In this document: in pieces, positions 47,497 through 59,450 of the stretch
Numbering within the stretch: the first letter of the stretch is position 1
How the letters are laid out: each line of letters starts with the position of its first letter
Assembly (NCBI GenBank): GCA_958510825.1
Contig: OY294051.1
Coordinates: 34,162,393-34,226,392 of the forward strand
Length of the DNA: 64,000 nucleotides
Origin: Brachypterus glaber
Lineage: Eukaryota > Arthropoda > Insecta > Coleoptera > Kateretidae
Reading direction: 5' to 3'
Position numbers and translations under genes: made by a program
Notes under the pieces: generated by a model
The model's input: only the letters and a program-made list of their open reading frames with translations
The model's database searches: none
What the model was told of the DNA's origin: nothing

Positions 47497-47846
47497 TAAA
47501 GGTTATTGGTTAGAATGCAAACTTTTTTAAGGGAATAATGATATTTATAAAAATATGTTTCATAATTCAAGCTCTCTAGTTCAAGTTTATAAAACAACCC
47601 GTTTCAGAAAAAGAAAATTAATGTTAACTTTTATCAGGCAGACTTAAATAATTGGACTTAAGGTTATTGGTTGGAATGCAAACTAAAGGTTATTGGTTGG
47701 AATGTAAACTTTTTTAGGGAATAATGCTATTTATATATGTTTCATAATGCGAGCTCACTAGTTCAAGTTTATAAAAGAACCCGCTTCAGAAAATTAAAAT
47801 TAATGTTAACTTATATCAGGGGGACTTAAATAATTCGACTTAACTG
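47497..47846. repeat. Tandem duplication, two ~160-bp units plus a partial
   Basis: GGTTATTGGTTAGAATGCAA…CTTAAATAATTGGACTTAA (47497-47663) recurs at 47690-47846 with about ten differences. A 26-bp partial start of the unit (GGTTATTGGTTGGAATGCAA) lies between them. Confidence 0.88.
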
Positions 47847-48026
47847 TTTGCTACTATTATGTTCTTAGATAAACTAGTTATATAAAGCGTAAAATATTTT
47901 GTATAATTCAGGATAACATTCCCCTAATCGTTGGAGGGTTACCGTTGTTTTCTACAGTCCAAAAGGAATCTTTAAAATAGGTAACTATGATTCTAATAAA
48001 AATCATCTAAGAAACTACTTATATAG

Positions 48027-48405
48027 TAATAAATAAGAGATGCCTTAATTTCTGATCATTTATTAAAATAAATGCGATGCATTTCGGTTAAAAAAAAAAA
48101 ACGGGAAAACAAACGTATTGTGTTATTTTTATTTAAATTAATGGTTATTATTAATAAGATGATTACATTTAAATCATCTTTTTGTACTGTGTTTATTTGT
48201 TTTGGGTTTAAACCCCTTTTAATTAGGTAAGCTCAATTTTCACAAATTTTCCACTTTTTATATTTTTTTATAGTTTTTCTTATTATTTAAGCTTCTTTTA
48301 TACTTTTTATAGATGTTATATGCCCGAAGATGTTTTTTTTAAAACCGAAATGCATCGCATTTATTTTAATAAATGATCAGAAATTAAGGCATCTCTTATT
48401 TATTA
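48027..48405. mobile_element. 379-bp MITE with ~63-bp terminal inverted repeats
   Basis: The left TAATAAATAAGAGATGCCTT … GCGATGCATTTCGGTT and the right AACCGAAATGCATCGC … AAGGCATCTCTTATTTATTA are complementary with virtually no mismatch. The interior is AT-rich, without a frame. A single copy was noticed in this window. Confidence 0.88.
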
Positions 48406-48805
48406 CAATGACTATTTCTGAGACGAGAAAATTTACAAACTTTACCTACTTATATAGGTTTAATTTTCCACACCACAATTTTTGTTGAGAAATGAAAAAA
48501 GCATAATCTTAAGAGGCGTTTTATGTTTAAATATACAAAAATATGTTTTCATTGACAGATAGGTTTTTTTAGCTTACTTAAGATTAAAGAAGCAATGTAA
48601 CCATTTCAGGCCCAACAACATTGTTTAATTTAATTTACTCATAAACTTTATTGTATAAGACATAAACAGAAACAATTATAGGTTATTAAATAAAATTAAT
48701 TTAAATATCAAATTAAGTATAAACTAAAATGAAATAACATAATAGTAATATTTATTTTATGATGCACTTCAAGTGTTGATTTAGATCTTTATTTCATCTG
48801 TACAT

Positions 48806-49317
48806 ACAGTGTGGTCCCCTCCTAACTTTTAAACCAGTTGAGTTACAAAATTTAAATTAAGAACACGAATATAATGCAACCTAAGCCATCTTTCAGCATA
48901 TATTTATTATTTTTATTTTTTAAAATTTAGTTAGTGTGGCATAGGGGGATCTTTAATAGAAAGGAGGATGTGTGATTAAGCATTTAAAAGCAAATTAAAT
49001 TTTTTATTCGACCATATATTAGGACTAATAGCAGAGGGTGCCAGGTCCCCCTTGGAATATTGTTTATTCTTTTAAATATTATAAAAGCTTTACAATTTTG
49101 AATATATTTTTAGTTTTTGTTTTCATTTATAAATATTTATAAATTTTATGTATTTTGTTTTACTTCAAAAATATTTAGGCCCCCTCTGGGATTTTGAAAA
49201 GTCGGCGCCTATGCCCCCTGTCCATATTTTAAAAGTTACAAATATCAAATATATTCAAAGATAGTTTGTCTTATTTACATGCTTCAAATTTGGTTTGAGT
49301 TTTGGACCTCACTGTAT
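48806..49317. mobile_element. ACAGTGTGGTCC element, diverged full copy
   Basis: The left end is ACAGTGTGGTCCCCTCCTAA CTTTTAAACCAGTTGAG. The right end GGACCTCACTGT is complementary. Subterminal blocks ATGCAACCTAAGCCATCTTT, ATGGGGGATC-like and CCCCCTGTCCATATTTTAAA match the family at 6846-7537 and 11392-11655. Confidence 0.7.
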
Positions 49318-49811
49318 AATCAAAAATTTACATTTTATACAGTGAAACTCATTTACATTTACATTTTATACAGTAAAACTTATTTATATTTACATGTTAT
49401 GTTCTTCATGTTTTAAGGTTTGTTTAAAATGTTGGTCATTGGTAAAAACTTGTATACAAAAAAATTTACAGTACATAAAATTATTCTCACACTTAGGCAT
49501 TGTCATTTAAGCATTTTTCAGTTATTTAAGCATAATTAAATTTAATCATCTATGAACAAAATGCCATGTTAAACAAGTTATAATGTCGGTTCAAATTTCA
49601 AACAAACTTTTCTGAAAAATTTATATTTTTAATCTATAAAGTTTACCTGTTTTCACGCCTTGCCAAATTTTATACATTAATTTGTGTTTAAAAATACACT
49701 TTAAATCAAGTGGATAATTTGCTGGTATTTAAAGGACAACATACACGGTGTCCCATAATTTTATTTAAAAATTGAATTATTGTAAAAGTTTTACTTTTTC
49801 CGACACTTAAG

Positions 49812-49985
49812 TATTACATGTTTGTTTAACCTCGTACTATTCTATTTAATTATGCTTACCCTTAGTCCAGGACGAAAGTGGGCTAGTAGTAGAGGGGACC
49901 ACCGGCTTTAACTAACTTTTAAAGCAGTTTTTAGAGAGGTGTCTCTATTCGCCCTAGCCAAATTTCAATGAATAAGTTCACAGGC
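49812..49985 (-). mobile_element. SINE body without head
   Basis: The complement of the SINE body (CCTCGTACTATTCTATTTAA, CCAGGACGAAAGTGGGCTAG, GTAGAGGGGACCACCGGCTT TAA). It is 5'-truncated before the tRNA-like head and is more diverged than the other copies. Confidence 0.8.
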
Positions 49986-51036
49986 ACACGAAAAAAAAAG
50001 GTCTTGTCGACCAGACGAGATAAACATTTCCATACGTTCCTGCGGTCGCTGAATCCGAATCTGGAGTTGGTTTGACTTGGTCAGATCGCATTTTGTTCCT
50101 ACCTCAAAAAAGCAAATTTCATTTAAGTGTTAGTGGTTACTTCGGCGGATTTTTGGCACGGGTTAGAATCTTTTAATCATTTTGAAATTTGTTATGCTCA
50201 AAAGGAAAGAAATAAGATTTCAAGCTCTCTCATATTTTAATAATTTTCTAAGCACACCTAAATGACAGTTTTAAGTTAATAAAAAGATATAAGGTCCACC
50301 CTAATGTAAATACTATTCTGCACTTATTTTAGAGAGTTTATTTCATAACTAGTTCCAGCGAAGTTGCGTAAAGGTGAAATTTTGTGAAAAAAATAATGAG
50401 GGACTCCGAAAATGATAAAATAAATATTTAAAAAAATAATTACTATAATATGAAAATGTTCTTTAGACTTTTATTGAAATATCTGTATTCCACCACATTT
50501 TTTTTTTCTTTAGCATTTGATATTTTGAATCATAAAAAATGCGAATAGTGTTTTTAAATGATTTTTTGCACGACCAAGACTAAAACCTAATTTTACGCTT
50601 TCATTTTCGGGACTAAACTTGCCGTTTTTCTCCCTTGGGAATAAAAATCACGGCAACCTTGATAATATTAAAATATTATACCACCTATGTGCTTTGCTGG
50701 TTCAAAAATTAGGTTTGGTGGTGTTTTGTAATAAATTAGCGATTCAAACCAATTTATTTGATTTTAACAAAGAAAACCTTTAAAAATAACATTGTTATAA
50801 CAATTAATACATAACTTAAAATTTATCATCTTCGTCCATTTTTTTTTGACGTTTGTGTCAACCATATTAAAAAACAATTGAAATCGCGATAGCCATGAAA
50901 CTGACTTTTCGCAATTTACAGGCAACTTGATTAAATTACGAAAATAAAACAACCGATTTTAGACGCGTGGTTTTTAATTTTAATTTTATCTACCTACCTA
51001 AATTATGTTTGGTCCTGCAAAAAATAGTGTATATAC
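49986..51036. other. No gene seen
   Basis: AT-rich sequence with a fragment GCTGAATCCGAATCTGGAGT (50048) that recalls the CACAGCCACAC family. No supported gene. Confidence 0.5.
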
Positions 51037-51125
51037 TTCAGGACTAAACTTGCCTGTTTTGGTCCTTTGCATTTCTGTTTCCCTCGCTCGCTACGCTCGC
51101 TCAGCGGGACTAAAACAGCCAGTTT
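51037..51125. repeat. Palindrome with GCTCGCTACGCTCGC core
   Basis: GGACTAAACTTGCCTGTTTT GGTCC is mirrored by GGGACTAAAACAGCCAGTTT AGTCCC. The loop is CCCTCGCTCGCTACGCTCGC TC. A related half lies at 50568-50640 (GACTAAACTTGCCG). Confidence 0.75.
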
Positions 51126-51795
51126 AGTCCCTTGGTATATAAATAACTATTATCTGTTTCTACTCTTAATTAAAAAAAAAATTATAAAACAATACTTTTA
51201 ATTTTAGAAAAATTGGTTTTATATAGAATTAAATTAGAGATAAAACTGGCCTAAATTTATTAAACATTAGAAAATGTAGCAACTCTATTCGATTAAAACA
51301 AACAAATAATATGACATTGAAACTATCAAAATATATATTACTAATAAAATATTGTATTTGCAGCAATATAATATACCCATAAATATATTATATATTTATT
51401 ATTATAGCCATGAATCTATTGGAACAATTAAATTTTAAACAAAATGGCATTGTTATATTTTTAACATTAGTTTTTTTGCTTAAATTAAAAGCATTGTATA
51501 TGTAGTTCAAATTTAGGTTAATTCGCAATTATAATGTTGTTATTATTTAAAAATGGCAAAATAGATTTTTTAAATGAATCTTAGATTTATATCTAGGACA
51601 ATTTGCTTTTGCTCATTTTCATTTGCAACTTAACCGTTTTCAGTGCAAACTTTGCATAACTCGGAATTGCCCAATTCTAGATAATTTTTTAAACATTAGT
51701 GTTGTTTTGTTTTGTTAGTATGGGGCAACATCTATCAAGGTATGTTTAATAAAAATTAAAAAATAATAAATGTAGGGAGTATTATCATAGTAAAA

Positions 51796-52086
51796 CATTA
51801 CATTACATTTACATTACATTTTTGTTTAACCTCGTACTATTCCACTTAATTAAGCATCCCCTAAGTCCAGGACTTGTGTGGGCTAGTAGTAGAGGGAACC
51901 ACCGGCTTTAATTGACTTTCGAACCAATTTATAGGGAGTGTTGCTTCACTTAAGCCTTTGCCAAATTTCAATTAATAATTGACTGAAAAAGGCAAATCTG
52001 CGCCGGTGAGAATCGAACTCACGCTATTTTGGGTAGTAAACTTGTCAAGTACGACGCGGTAGTCCACTATACCAATCCTCCCATAT
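51796..52086 (-). mobile_element. tRNA-derived SINE, full-length, with 9-bp target duplication
   Basis: The complement of the 19763-20040 SINE, same head type 1 (…GAGAATCGAACTCACGC; CCACTATACCAATCCTCCC). The tail is ACATTACATTTACATTACAT T. ATAGTAAAA flanks both sides (51787-51795 and 52087-52095), a clear target-site duplication, so this copy inserted by LINE-type retroposition. Confidence 0.9.
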
Positions 52087-53221
52087 ATAGTAAAATATTA
52101 CAATAATACCTTTGTTATATCGACTGATTTGTATAAATCGTTGATTAATAATCAGGTTAGTACGAATCGTCATGTCGATCAAAATAATGAAAAGTGCTAG
52201 GGACAAAGACCTCGCTGTATTTCATATAAAAAGAAAAGACTGTTAAAAATAAAAACAAATTGTAAATATTCAGTACGTTTAAACATTGCCTTAAAGGTAA
52301 AAGACATTTTTTTATAACTTTATTTTCTTAACTATGCTTGCGGATATACACGGTTTATTGGAAATAGGCTCCGAAATTTTAAGGGGTGATTCTACATCAT
52401 AAAATATGACAAAAAGTTCCTATAAACATATGTCTAAAAATGCGTCCTAAGGAAGCTAAGCCAGTTTGGAAGTGGCTAAAAAGTTCGGTTTTTATTTAAT
52501 AATTCAGAAACCCTTTGAGATATAGCAACGAGGTTTTACAAGTAAACTAATCTTAATAAGGTTCATCTTCGTATTTTATTTCCTTATCAGTTTTTTGTCC
52601 CAAACATTTTTCTTTGTAACTTTATGTAATTTTATTTTTGGAATATGATTTCTGAGGTCAAAATGCATAAAAAAAGATTCACTTGCCGTAATACTGTAGA
52701 ATTAACCGTTTTCGAGAAAAAAATAATTTGAAGGTGAAATTTCATGGTTCGACGACGAAAAATTAAATACTAAAATGTTAAAAATAATTTAAAGGTGAAA
52801 TGTTACGGTTCGGGGATGAAAAATTAAATACTAAAATGTTAAAAACCGAAATTTTAATCCACGGTTAATCTATACCAAAAACTAAGAAAAAAGTTTCTAT
52901 ACATGTAGGTCGAAAAATCGCTACTATGGCCCTTTAAAAATTGTGTTTTTTTAGTAGAACATAGCTACCTTAGGATTGATTTTTGTAAGTACCTGTATAT
53001 GAGGTTTTTTCTTAATGTTTGATGTACATTTACCTGTTTATTGAAATTTCGGTTTTCAAACCGTGAAATTTCACCTTCAAATAATTTTTTCTCGAAAACG
53101 GTTAATCCTACGGTATTACAGCAGGAGTACATTTTTTATGTATTTTGACCTGAAAAAATATATTCCACAAATAAAATTGGAAAAAGTTACACAGAAAAAA
53201 GTTTAAGACAAAAAACTGATA

Positions 53222-53512
53222 AGGGAACGTTCAAGTATTACGTAACGCAAATTGTACCAAAATTCATACACTTCATACCCCGGTTTTCACGTTATTATAC
53301 TGGCTACCCCCCATAATAGGGGGTGTGTTAGGGGGGGTAGCCAAAATATGAAATCTCTACAGCCTTGAAGTCTTGGACTTAGGGGATGCTTAAGTAGAAT
53401 AGTACGAGGTTAAACAAACAAACAAACAAACAAACAAACAATAAGGCGAGAACCAAGGTAAGTGTATGAATTTTGGTACATTTTGCGTTACGTAATACTT
53501 GAACGTTCCCTA
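53222..53512. mobile_element. MITE GGGAACGTTCAAGTATTACG inserted in the foldback
   Basis: The left end GGGAACGTTCAAGTATTACG TAACGC with ACCAAAATTCATACACTT, and the right end AAGTGTATGAATTTTGGTAC with GCGTTACGTAATACTTGAAC GTTCCC, are inverted repeats of about 55 bp. Its centre is GGGGGTGTGTTAGGGGGGGT. It interrupts the older foldback and itself contains a SINE tail. Confidence 0.85.
53365..53438 (+). mobile_element. SINE 3' fragment inside the MITE
   Basis: CTTGGACTTAGGGGATGCTT AAGTAGAATAGTACGAGGTT is the 3' part of the SINE body. It is followed by an (AAAC)n tail instead of the TGTAA tail of other copies. It is the youngest layer of the nest. Confidence 0.82.
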
Positions 53513-53598
53513 AGGCCCAAGGGTTCCTGAGTTATTAGATAAAAACCGAATTTATGTATAAACTCTTGAGCCACTTAAACTGAATATTACGTGATTTT

Positions 53599-53853
53599 TA
53601 TGTTTGTTTTTAACCTCGTACTATTCTACTTAATTAAGCGTCTCCTAAGTCCAGGACTTGTGTGGGCTAGTAGTAGAGGGAACCACCGGCTTTAATTGAC
53701 TTTGGAACCAATATATCTAGGGAGTACGCCTTCGCCAAATTTCAATTATTAATTAACTGAAAAAGGCAATCGGCGCCAGTGAGGTTTGAACTCACGATCA
53801 TTAGATCAGTGTCAGGCTATATCGATGCCATTGACCACTGAGCTACATCTCCC
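53599..53853 (-). mobile_element. tRNA-derived SINE with head type 2
   Basis: The body matches the other SINE copies (CCTCGTACTATTCTACTTAA … CAATTATTAATTAACTGAAA AAGGCAA). The head (53853-53769 on the minus strand) is different: GGGAGATGTAGCTCAGTGGT with a canonical A box TAGCTCAGTGG, and a B box GAGTTCAAACCTC. The type 1 heads at 19763 and 52086 have TGGTGTAGTGG and GAGTTCGATTCTC. Confidence 0.85.
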
Positions 53854-53859
53854 ATTTTA

Positions 53860-54815
53860 TTTAGTGATAATTTCTATGTGTGTAAAAAAAATATAAATTT
53901 CCGTTTTCGAAACAATATTGTACGGCACGGCATGAAGGAATTTTCATGTATGAAATGTTTAATATGTTTGGACATATGCCAGCACTAAATTTAATATCTT
54001 CTCATAAATATACATGTAAACAAAGTAAAAAGTCAGTAAAAAAGTGTCTAGTTAAATTATTGCATGTTTTTTGCGAGGGAAACAATTAAAAAGTAGATTT
54101 TTATTACATTTTTGTTACCGAAATTGAGTTTTTGCGTTGAAAAATGCGTCATAAAGATGGTACAAAGTTTTTTGTTTTAGTATCACTGTTAAAAATATTC
54201 TCTGCAATTTAGTTTCCGGCTATCGTTTCCAGAATTTTTTTGTTCATTTGCCGAATTTCATACAGTAATTATTTTAAGATAATATTGTACTTTTAAAACT
54301 TGATTTTAGCATACTATGTCATCATTGTAAATTTAAAGATTCAGTTTTTCCCACAATGTATTTTATAATTTAATCTTAATTACCCTATAATGTATCCCCC
54401 ATTATTTACAGTGTGTGATGAACTGCAAATTCAAATATTAAGGTAAAACCATCAGAAGCATTAGAAAAAGAGTAACAGAACATACATTTAAAGTCGATAA
54501 ATTATTAAAAACTCATAGCAAAGTTTCGCCTTTATTAAATTTAAGAAATAAACTTGAAATTTAATAAAAGCTTGAGACATAAATCATCTTAGCCAGTGTT
54601 ATGAGCTTATAAAAAAACAGATCTATTTTCCTGTACTGTGTACTTTATTAATTTTTCGCACAGGTGTTTGTCGTGTTTGAAATTTTCAGTCACGAAGTAT
54701 ACATTTGCAATAATTTAAAGTTATGTTGAATTGTCAGCACCTAGACTTAAAGAACTACGTGATGTCTAGCGCACAGGATACAATCTACGACTTATAAAGG
54801 ATATGCTATCTATTA
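53860..54815. other. No gene seen
   Basis: AT-rich, no recognised repeat or frame. Confidence 0.5.
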
Positions 54816-54819
54816 TTCA

Positions 54820-55257
54820 ATGCTTATTGTTATCCTGCGACAATGTAAAGGATTTTACCATGTAATTCTCGTCCTTACTACATAATAATGTCATTATTGA
54901 CATTCATGGGACATTTTAATTACCAGACATGAAATGAATTGTCAAAAAGATTTTATAGAAAGTATTGTTTTTTATTTTTGGTTTATTTGGAAGCCAAATA
55001 ATTAAAAATTGACACCTTGTAATAACTACACGATATTTTTTTAATGCAAACATTAATTTGTTTTACATAAATTGCCTACCATGATCACTAATGAGAAAAT
55101 TTAGGGGTCCTGGCCTTCAAAACATTAATCCCAAACATAAATAAAATATTTAATGCATATTCTTCTTGTTATTCTGCGACCATGTAAATAATTTTCCCAT
55201 GTAACTCTCGTCCTTACTACACCATAATGTAATTATTGACATTCATGGGACAGTTTA
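54820..55257. repeat. Direct repeat of ~105 bp, 330 bp apart
   Basis: TTGTTATCCTGCGACAATGT AAAGGATTTTACCATGTAAT … GACATTCATGGGACA (54828-54913) recurs as TTGTTATTCTGCGACCATGT … GACATTCATGGGACA (55169-55252) with about ten differences. Confidence 0.82.
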
Positions 55258-55371
55258 AACCAACACGGCCATCGGCCTATGTCAGATATAATTAATCTCT
55301 TGTTTTGAAATGTTAGTTTTGTTAACAAAATATATACCTAGTTAGATGATTTTTTCCAGTAGTATAATATT

Positions 55372-55867
55372 GTAGGTTAGGTTTTTGGGGTATCGGGGGG
55401 TATTCAATTAAAAAACTTCTTTTCTCTAAATTGTGACATTTCGATAGTGCCTTTCTATCGTTTTCGAACAAATTTAAATTTAAAGTCTCTCATTTGTCAA
55501 CACATCTACAAACATTTTACCATAAAGTTGGACGTTATACATCATATTTTAAATACATAAATACAATTTTCTACATAAAATTACAGATATAAACTTTGAC
55601 AGGTTAAAAATTATTAAATTAAATAATATTAAATTAAATAATTTTTAACCTGTCAAAGTTTATATCTGTAATTTTATGTAGAAAATTGTATTTATGTATT
55701 TAAAATAGGATGTATAACGTCCAACTTTATGGTAAAATGTTTGTAGATGTGTTGAAAAATGAGAGACTTTGAATTTTAATTTGTTCGAAAACAATAGAAA
55801 CGTCACAATTTAGAGAAAAGAAGTTTTTTAATTGAATACCCCCCGATACCCCAAAAACCTACCCTAC
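55372..55867. repeat. 496-bp near-perfect palindrome
   Basis: GTAGGTTAGGTTTTTGGGGT … TTGACAGGTTAAAAATTATT is mirrored all the way to 55867 (CCCCAAAAACCTACCCTAC). Arms are about 235 bp with a few differences, and the centre is AT-rich (TAAATTAAATAATATTAAAT). No coding content; foldback-type element. Confidence 0.9.
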
Positions 55868-56195
55868 AAAATATATACCTACACAATTTGATTCGCAATC
55901 ACAAAAACTGTAAATATAAAGCCTGATTTGTAGTAGTTTTAGGTTTAATTAAGATTAGGATTTAATGACACATAAATAATAACATAATTTAAATAAATAT
56001 TAAAAGATAACTATAAAGTTCTTATATGGCATGCATGCCATGTCATAGTTTAATAAATTTATGTTATTAAGACTAGGAAATCCTATTTTTTACTGTAGAA
56101 ACCATATAAAATAAACATTTGAAATTAAAATGCTCAACAGTAAACACACATACCTACATGTTAAATAACCTATAATATGATCAGTGGAGCAAACA

Positions 56196-57144
56196 TGCAA
56201 AAACCGATAAATCCACTTTTTGCATATTTTGACCTAAGTATCTATTCTTACTAATGTTCAGTACACGGCATATTTCCAGTTGTAGTCCAGTCTTCAGGTC
56301 AATAAAAGAGGCTTTACCTGGAAATAATTCAGGGAGTTTTAATTTTCGGTTTATTGGGTAGGGTTAATGGCCGCAAATAAAAAAACAATTTTTCGACATT
56401 GAGCCCGATTTGGAACTGTTATTTTTTTAATTTTTTAACGTGTTTTTCATAAAAACGTATTTTTAAAATATCTCTTAAACGTTACACTATACGTTTTTAG
56501 ATTTTTAATTTTTTTTTTCGAAAACCCAAAATTGTTCTTTATCGTTGGTTAGGCATGCCCCTTAGAACATTTTGGGTGAAAATTAAAAAAATCTATCTGG
56601 CACTTTCTTTTTAATTTACGTAAAATTAATTTTTTTTAAATAATTCACACATTTGTGCCCCATTATCTCGAGTAAACTGATTTTTGATTGACTCAATGGT
56701 GATTAAGCATAAAAAAAACCTTCCTAACCAAATCTAAAACCCTACAGTGTAACGTTCAAGGCGGTACCGTGAATTAGCTATAAGTACAAAAAAATACATG
56801 ACACAAAAAATGTTGGAGATTTGGTCCTCTTTGTTTTCAATGTCGCAAAATTGTTTATTTGCTGCCTTAAACCCTACCCAATAAACCAAAAATCAAAACT
56901 CCCTGAATTATTTCCAGGCAAAGCCTCTTTTATTGACCTGAAGACTGGACTATAACTGGAAATACGCCGGGTACTGCTAATGTAGTAGCTTTCTTGATAT
57001 AGCGCATCATATACCAGCAATAATTACATGACCCATGAACTTTTTTCGCCAGTTTTAGGATTTTTTATTTTTTTTTGGATTGTGCTGAACACGTTTGCTG
57101 CTAATATCTCAAAATTGGAAAACATGGATTTATCGGTTTTTGCA
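56196..57144. mobile_element. 949-bp foldback element with TGCAAAAACCGATAAATCCA ends
   Basis: The outer 20 bp are exact inverted repeats. The block CCAGTCTTCAGGTCAATAAA AGAGGC … AATTCAGGGAGTTTT … TTTATTGGGTAGGGTT (about 56275-56365) recurs inverted at about 56870-56965. The interior holds ACACTATACGTTTTTAGATT- and CCTACAGTGTAACGTTCAAG-type blocks. No transposase. Confidence 0.82.
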
Positions 57145-58140
57145 AATTAAAAGTATTGAAATACACTTTTTTTTTGTAATTTTACTACTAAATTTTATTT
57201 GTAAATACATATTTGTTATTTATATCGCTAGCATTGGTGGCCAAAGGGGCCAAAAAAAGGTAATTTTTGGTCAAATTTGTTTTTATTTTAATTTAAACAT
57301 GCTTTTTGTTAAGTTAATTAATCAGTTACATTTTAGTTGGATATTGACCCTGTTTACTATAAACCTAATAAAAATCTCAAGTTACAAGCTTGTTAAATGT
57401 TGTCAAAAATATTTAACGAGGTTCAACAAAGATTTATTCATGTTATTTCCAGTATGGAGGTGTATTGGTCCTTATAACCAATAGGGGTTATTATAGTTAC
57501 ATTATAATAGTGTTAGGTACATTTGGAATATCACCTAGTTAATAATAATAATACAATAAGTCAAATACACATTTGGATTTTTTTTGTAAAATTTTAAGAT
57601 GCTATTAAAAAATTATGGTACTTAAAAGTATGTTTTGTTAAAAAAAAATGGTTCAACGAGAAATTTACGAAGATTTACGAAATTCTACTAGGTCTAAATG
57701 GATTTTATCGATCTAATAAAAATTAACTTAAACCTCGTAAATTTTAACGAGGTATAGCAAGGTTTAACTTGTCATATTTATTAGGGATGGTATGTCGTTT
57801 TCTCTTCTAAGCCTGAATATTTTAATTATTCTTTATATCAACTGTAATTTATTTAATACATTGTTAAGTGACATTAAAATGTAAACAATATAATAACAGC
57901 TTATAACGCCTGTATTAATGTAAATCTATGGAAATGCCGTTCAGATATTAAATAATTATAATTTGTGATTTAATAGGCGGTATTCTTTCCCCTTATAAAT
58001 ATACAGTGTGGAATTCTGGTTTTAACAGTGTTTTATTTTTGAAAATTAGATCAGCGGTTCTCAAGATATTCTACATATATTTCTTTTAAATTAAAGCCTT
58101 TAATGAACTTCAGCTGTATTAAAAAAAAGACAATCAGAAA
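57145..58140. other. No gene recognised
   Basis: A 129-codon plus-strand frame (57095-57484) begins within the neighbouring element and is rich in I, L, F and K with no recognised domain. Otherwise AT-rich. Confidence 0.45.
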
Positions 58141-58144
58141 TGCA

Positions 58145-58854
58145 TTTTTTCTACGACTGCTTTAGAATGTAAGCAAATACACACACTTTTCAAACACAGA
58201 ATGAATCCATTCTAGCTATAGATACGGTATGAATATTCCGTATTAAGTTTTAGAATGGGCACATGTAGTGCCATCTCTTGTTTATAAAAGTAAGGAAAAC
58301 TGTAGCAAAATTAGCAAAAATATTTTACCATGAAATATTGAAATATTTAATGCAATTTAAAGTTTTGCGTTAAAATTACATAAAGTTTATTAGTTTTTCC
58401 TAATATTTGACCAGTATTTTATCAATTTAGTTTAAAAAATTAAAACAGCTCCATCTATTGTTAAATATTTAAACCTGATATCTGTCACAACAATCTGACA
58501 TAACCTTCAATTTTTGCATTATAATTTGTAAATATGTGCTAAAATTAAATAAAAATCTTTTTTAAGTACTGATTTGATAAAATTATTAAATAACATTAAT
58601 TGCTTTATTTAAAAATATGTGTTTTGTTGCATTTACAATGTCTAGTCACAAAAAAACGTTGTTTTTAACCTTGTCCGAAATTTAAAGCCATACAGTGTTT
58701 CATATTTGCAGTCGAAGAAAAAGTATAGTCTACAACACGTATGGAATAGTCATTACGAGTTCGCGGGACCGTCATACTCGCCTACCGGCTCGTATGACAA
58801 ACTTTCCGTTCGCGCGGAATATTGTCTATTCCATACTAGTTATAGAATATACTA
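58145..58854. repeat. 0.7-kb dispersed repeat, copy 2
   Basis: Collinear with 28800-29517, with only a few percent difference by eye. In the terminal hairpin the sequence CATTCCGCGCTGGCGGG of copy 1 is CATTACGAGTTCGCGGG here, while CACTCGCGCGG is GTTCGCGCGG. Confidence 0.82.
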
Positions 58855-59269
58855 TTTTTAATAATATAAATAGGAACGGAATTTGCTAAAACGTAAAAAT
58901 AAAATACAAAATTTTAATTTGGACATCATTTCCAAGAGAGCTCTTTGTCAAAAAAGCCTATTTGAAAGAAAAAAATGTCGAGAAACGCTGATCGAATTTT
59001 CAAAAACAAAACCAGATTCAAAAAAACAGCGATTTTATTTATATTTCCCAACTTAAAATTGAAAAATTGCCCAACTCCCAAATAACCAAAAAAATCCTTT
59101 AACCCTAAAAAAAGCTCCTCACCCCAATTTTTTTTACCCCTAACCAAAATTTTATTGACTTAAAAACAAAAAGGTATTTATTCCCAAAAATAAAAAAATA
59201 AAAAAAGCTCCTCATCACCAGAGTTTTTTTACCCTTTGCAGAATGACCTAAAAAAAAGTCCTTACCTCT

Positions 59270-59450
59270 AATAAAATACCCAACTACCTACCGGAATTAA
59301 CTGACCAATTTCCCAACTGTACCCCTCAGTTTTCCCAACTATTCTACCGATTTCCGAAATCTTCTACTCAATTTTGTCAACTTGATAGTTAATTTTCCCA
59401 ACTAAATAGTGGATGTTTCTAGCTCGAGCGTGGTTGGGGTGGGGGGATTA
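59270..59450. repeat. Dispersed repeat CCCAACTGTACCCCTCAGTT, copy 2
   Basis: Shares ordered blocks with 39590-39795: TTTCCCAACTGTACCCC, CAACTATTCTACCGA, TTTCCGAAATCT, CAATTTTGTCAA and CGAGCGTGGTTGGGG. Confidence 0.7.

Larger units (their letters stand above)
52380..53575. mobile_element. Second copy of the 1.17-kb foldback element, interrupted
   Basis: It starts GGGGTGATTCTACATCATAA and shares TATGACAAAAAGTTCCTATA, GGTTTTTATTTAATAATTCA and CGTTTTCGAGAAAA, plus the mirrored arm (TTCACCTTCAAATAATTTTT, GTTAATCCTACGGTATTACA). The right arm is broken at 53220 by another element and resumes at 53514 (AAGGGTTCCTGAGTTATTAG). The left arm has an internal duplication of the block AGGTGAAAT…ACGAAAAATTAAATACTAAA (52733-52845). 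Confidence 0.82.

Noticed and set aside
53769..53853. Possible tRNA gene with good A and B boxes
   Set aside because: It is fused to the SINE body and has no convincing cloverleaf; it is the head of a SINE.
57095..57484. 129-codon plus-strand frame
   Set aside because: It begins within the terminal repeat of a foldback element and is hydrophobic low complexity without a recognised domain.
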